A program made the position numbers and the translations under genes. A stretch of DNA of 5,793 bases from Gemmatimonadota bacterium. Lineage in GTDB: Bacteria > Gemmatimonadota > Gemmatimonadetes > Gemmatimonadales > GWC2-71-9. Of the stretch, positions 5,739 to 5,793 are shown piece after piece. The notes beneath the pieces are model-generated. The model did not search any database. It saw nothing but the letters and a program-made list of their open reading frames with translations, and was not told the origin of the DNA. Every line of letters begins with the position of its first letter. Within the stretch, counting starts at the first letter, position 1. The stretch covers positions 1 to 5,793 of the forward strand of contig QHUQ01000258.1 of NCBI GenBank assembly GCA_003221985.1. Reading direction: 5' to 3'.

Positions 5739-5793
5739 TCAGGTCGCTCGCTCAGCCTCGAAGCTCGCCAGCCACTCCACCGCCTCCTCCTCG
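5739..5793 (-). CDS. C-terminal end of an unidentified protein (5' part outside the window)
   Basis: Reading from the right edge, codons starting at 5792 give EEEAVEWLASFEAERAT and TGA (5741-5739). Nearly every third position is G or C and the residues form a plausible amphipathic, acidic helix, as expected for a real protein end. Only 17 residues are visible, so no function can be given. A second frame, ending at TAA 5656-5654, looks coding over its last 20 or so residues (RALRASLEALKEEEDA), so the true end may lie there if a base is wrong near 5741. Confidence 0.45.
   Translation of the reverse strand, partial: EEEAVEWLASFEAERAT

Overview
The window is GC-rich, and nearly all supported coding sequence lies on the minus strand. 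Secreted proteins built from PD40 (WD40-like) beta-propeller repeats, an Ala-rich signal peptide, a probable TTG start and the C-terminal fibronectin/cupredoxin-like domains suggest a high-GC actinobacterium. Thermoleophilia (Solirubrobacterales-like) is my best guess, from protein style only, with no marker gene present.

Layout, read right to left in the direction of transcription: (1) the 3' end of an unidentified gene at the right edge (5739-5793), with a possible frame switch just after it. (2) A leader region with a perfect TTGACA hexamer (5627-5632), a GC hairpin (5461-5479) and a remnant of a PD40 repeat protein broken over two frames (5209-5455). (3) One very large secreted-protein locus (1761-5160) carried in three successive frames: signal peptide, about six PD40 blades, a clan GH-A glycoside hydrolase (GH5-like), a fibronectin III domain, a Thr/Ser/Val-rich beta domain, a cupredoxin-like domain without its copper ligands, and a last FN3-like domain. 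The frame changes at about 4414-4425 and again at about 3728-3733, where a piece of the hydrolase barrel also seems to be missing. (4) Four small membrane-protein genes in a row (1707 down to 339), one of them also frameshifted. (5) A stretch at 1-338 with no convincing gene but several inverted repeats.

The large locus would make an exported, probably cell-surface, polysaccharide-acting protein of about 1130 residues if the frames were joined. As written it cannot be translated as one chain. Several frame breaks sit at short homopolymers (CCC, GGG, TTT), so base-calling indels are a serious explanation. The missing hydrolase segment and the collapsed PD40 remnant are larger lesions that single-base errors do not explain, so gene decay, recombination between repeats or misassembly must also be considered.

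I see no RNA gene, CRISPR array, insertion sequence or recognisable defence system. The most notable items are the PD40-to-glycosidase fusion, the repeat-collapse signature upstream of it, and the cluster of small membrane proteins of unknown function.
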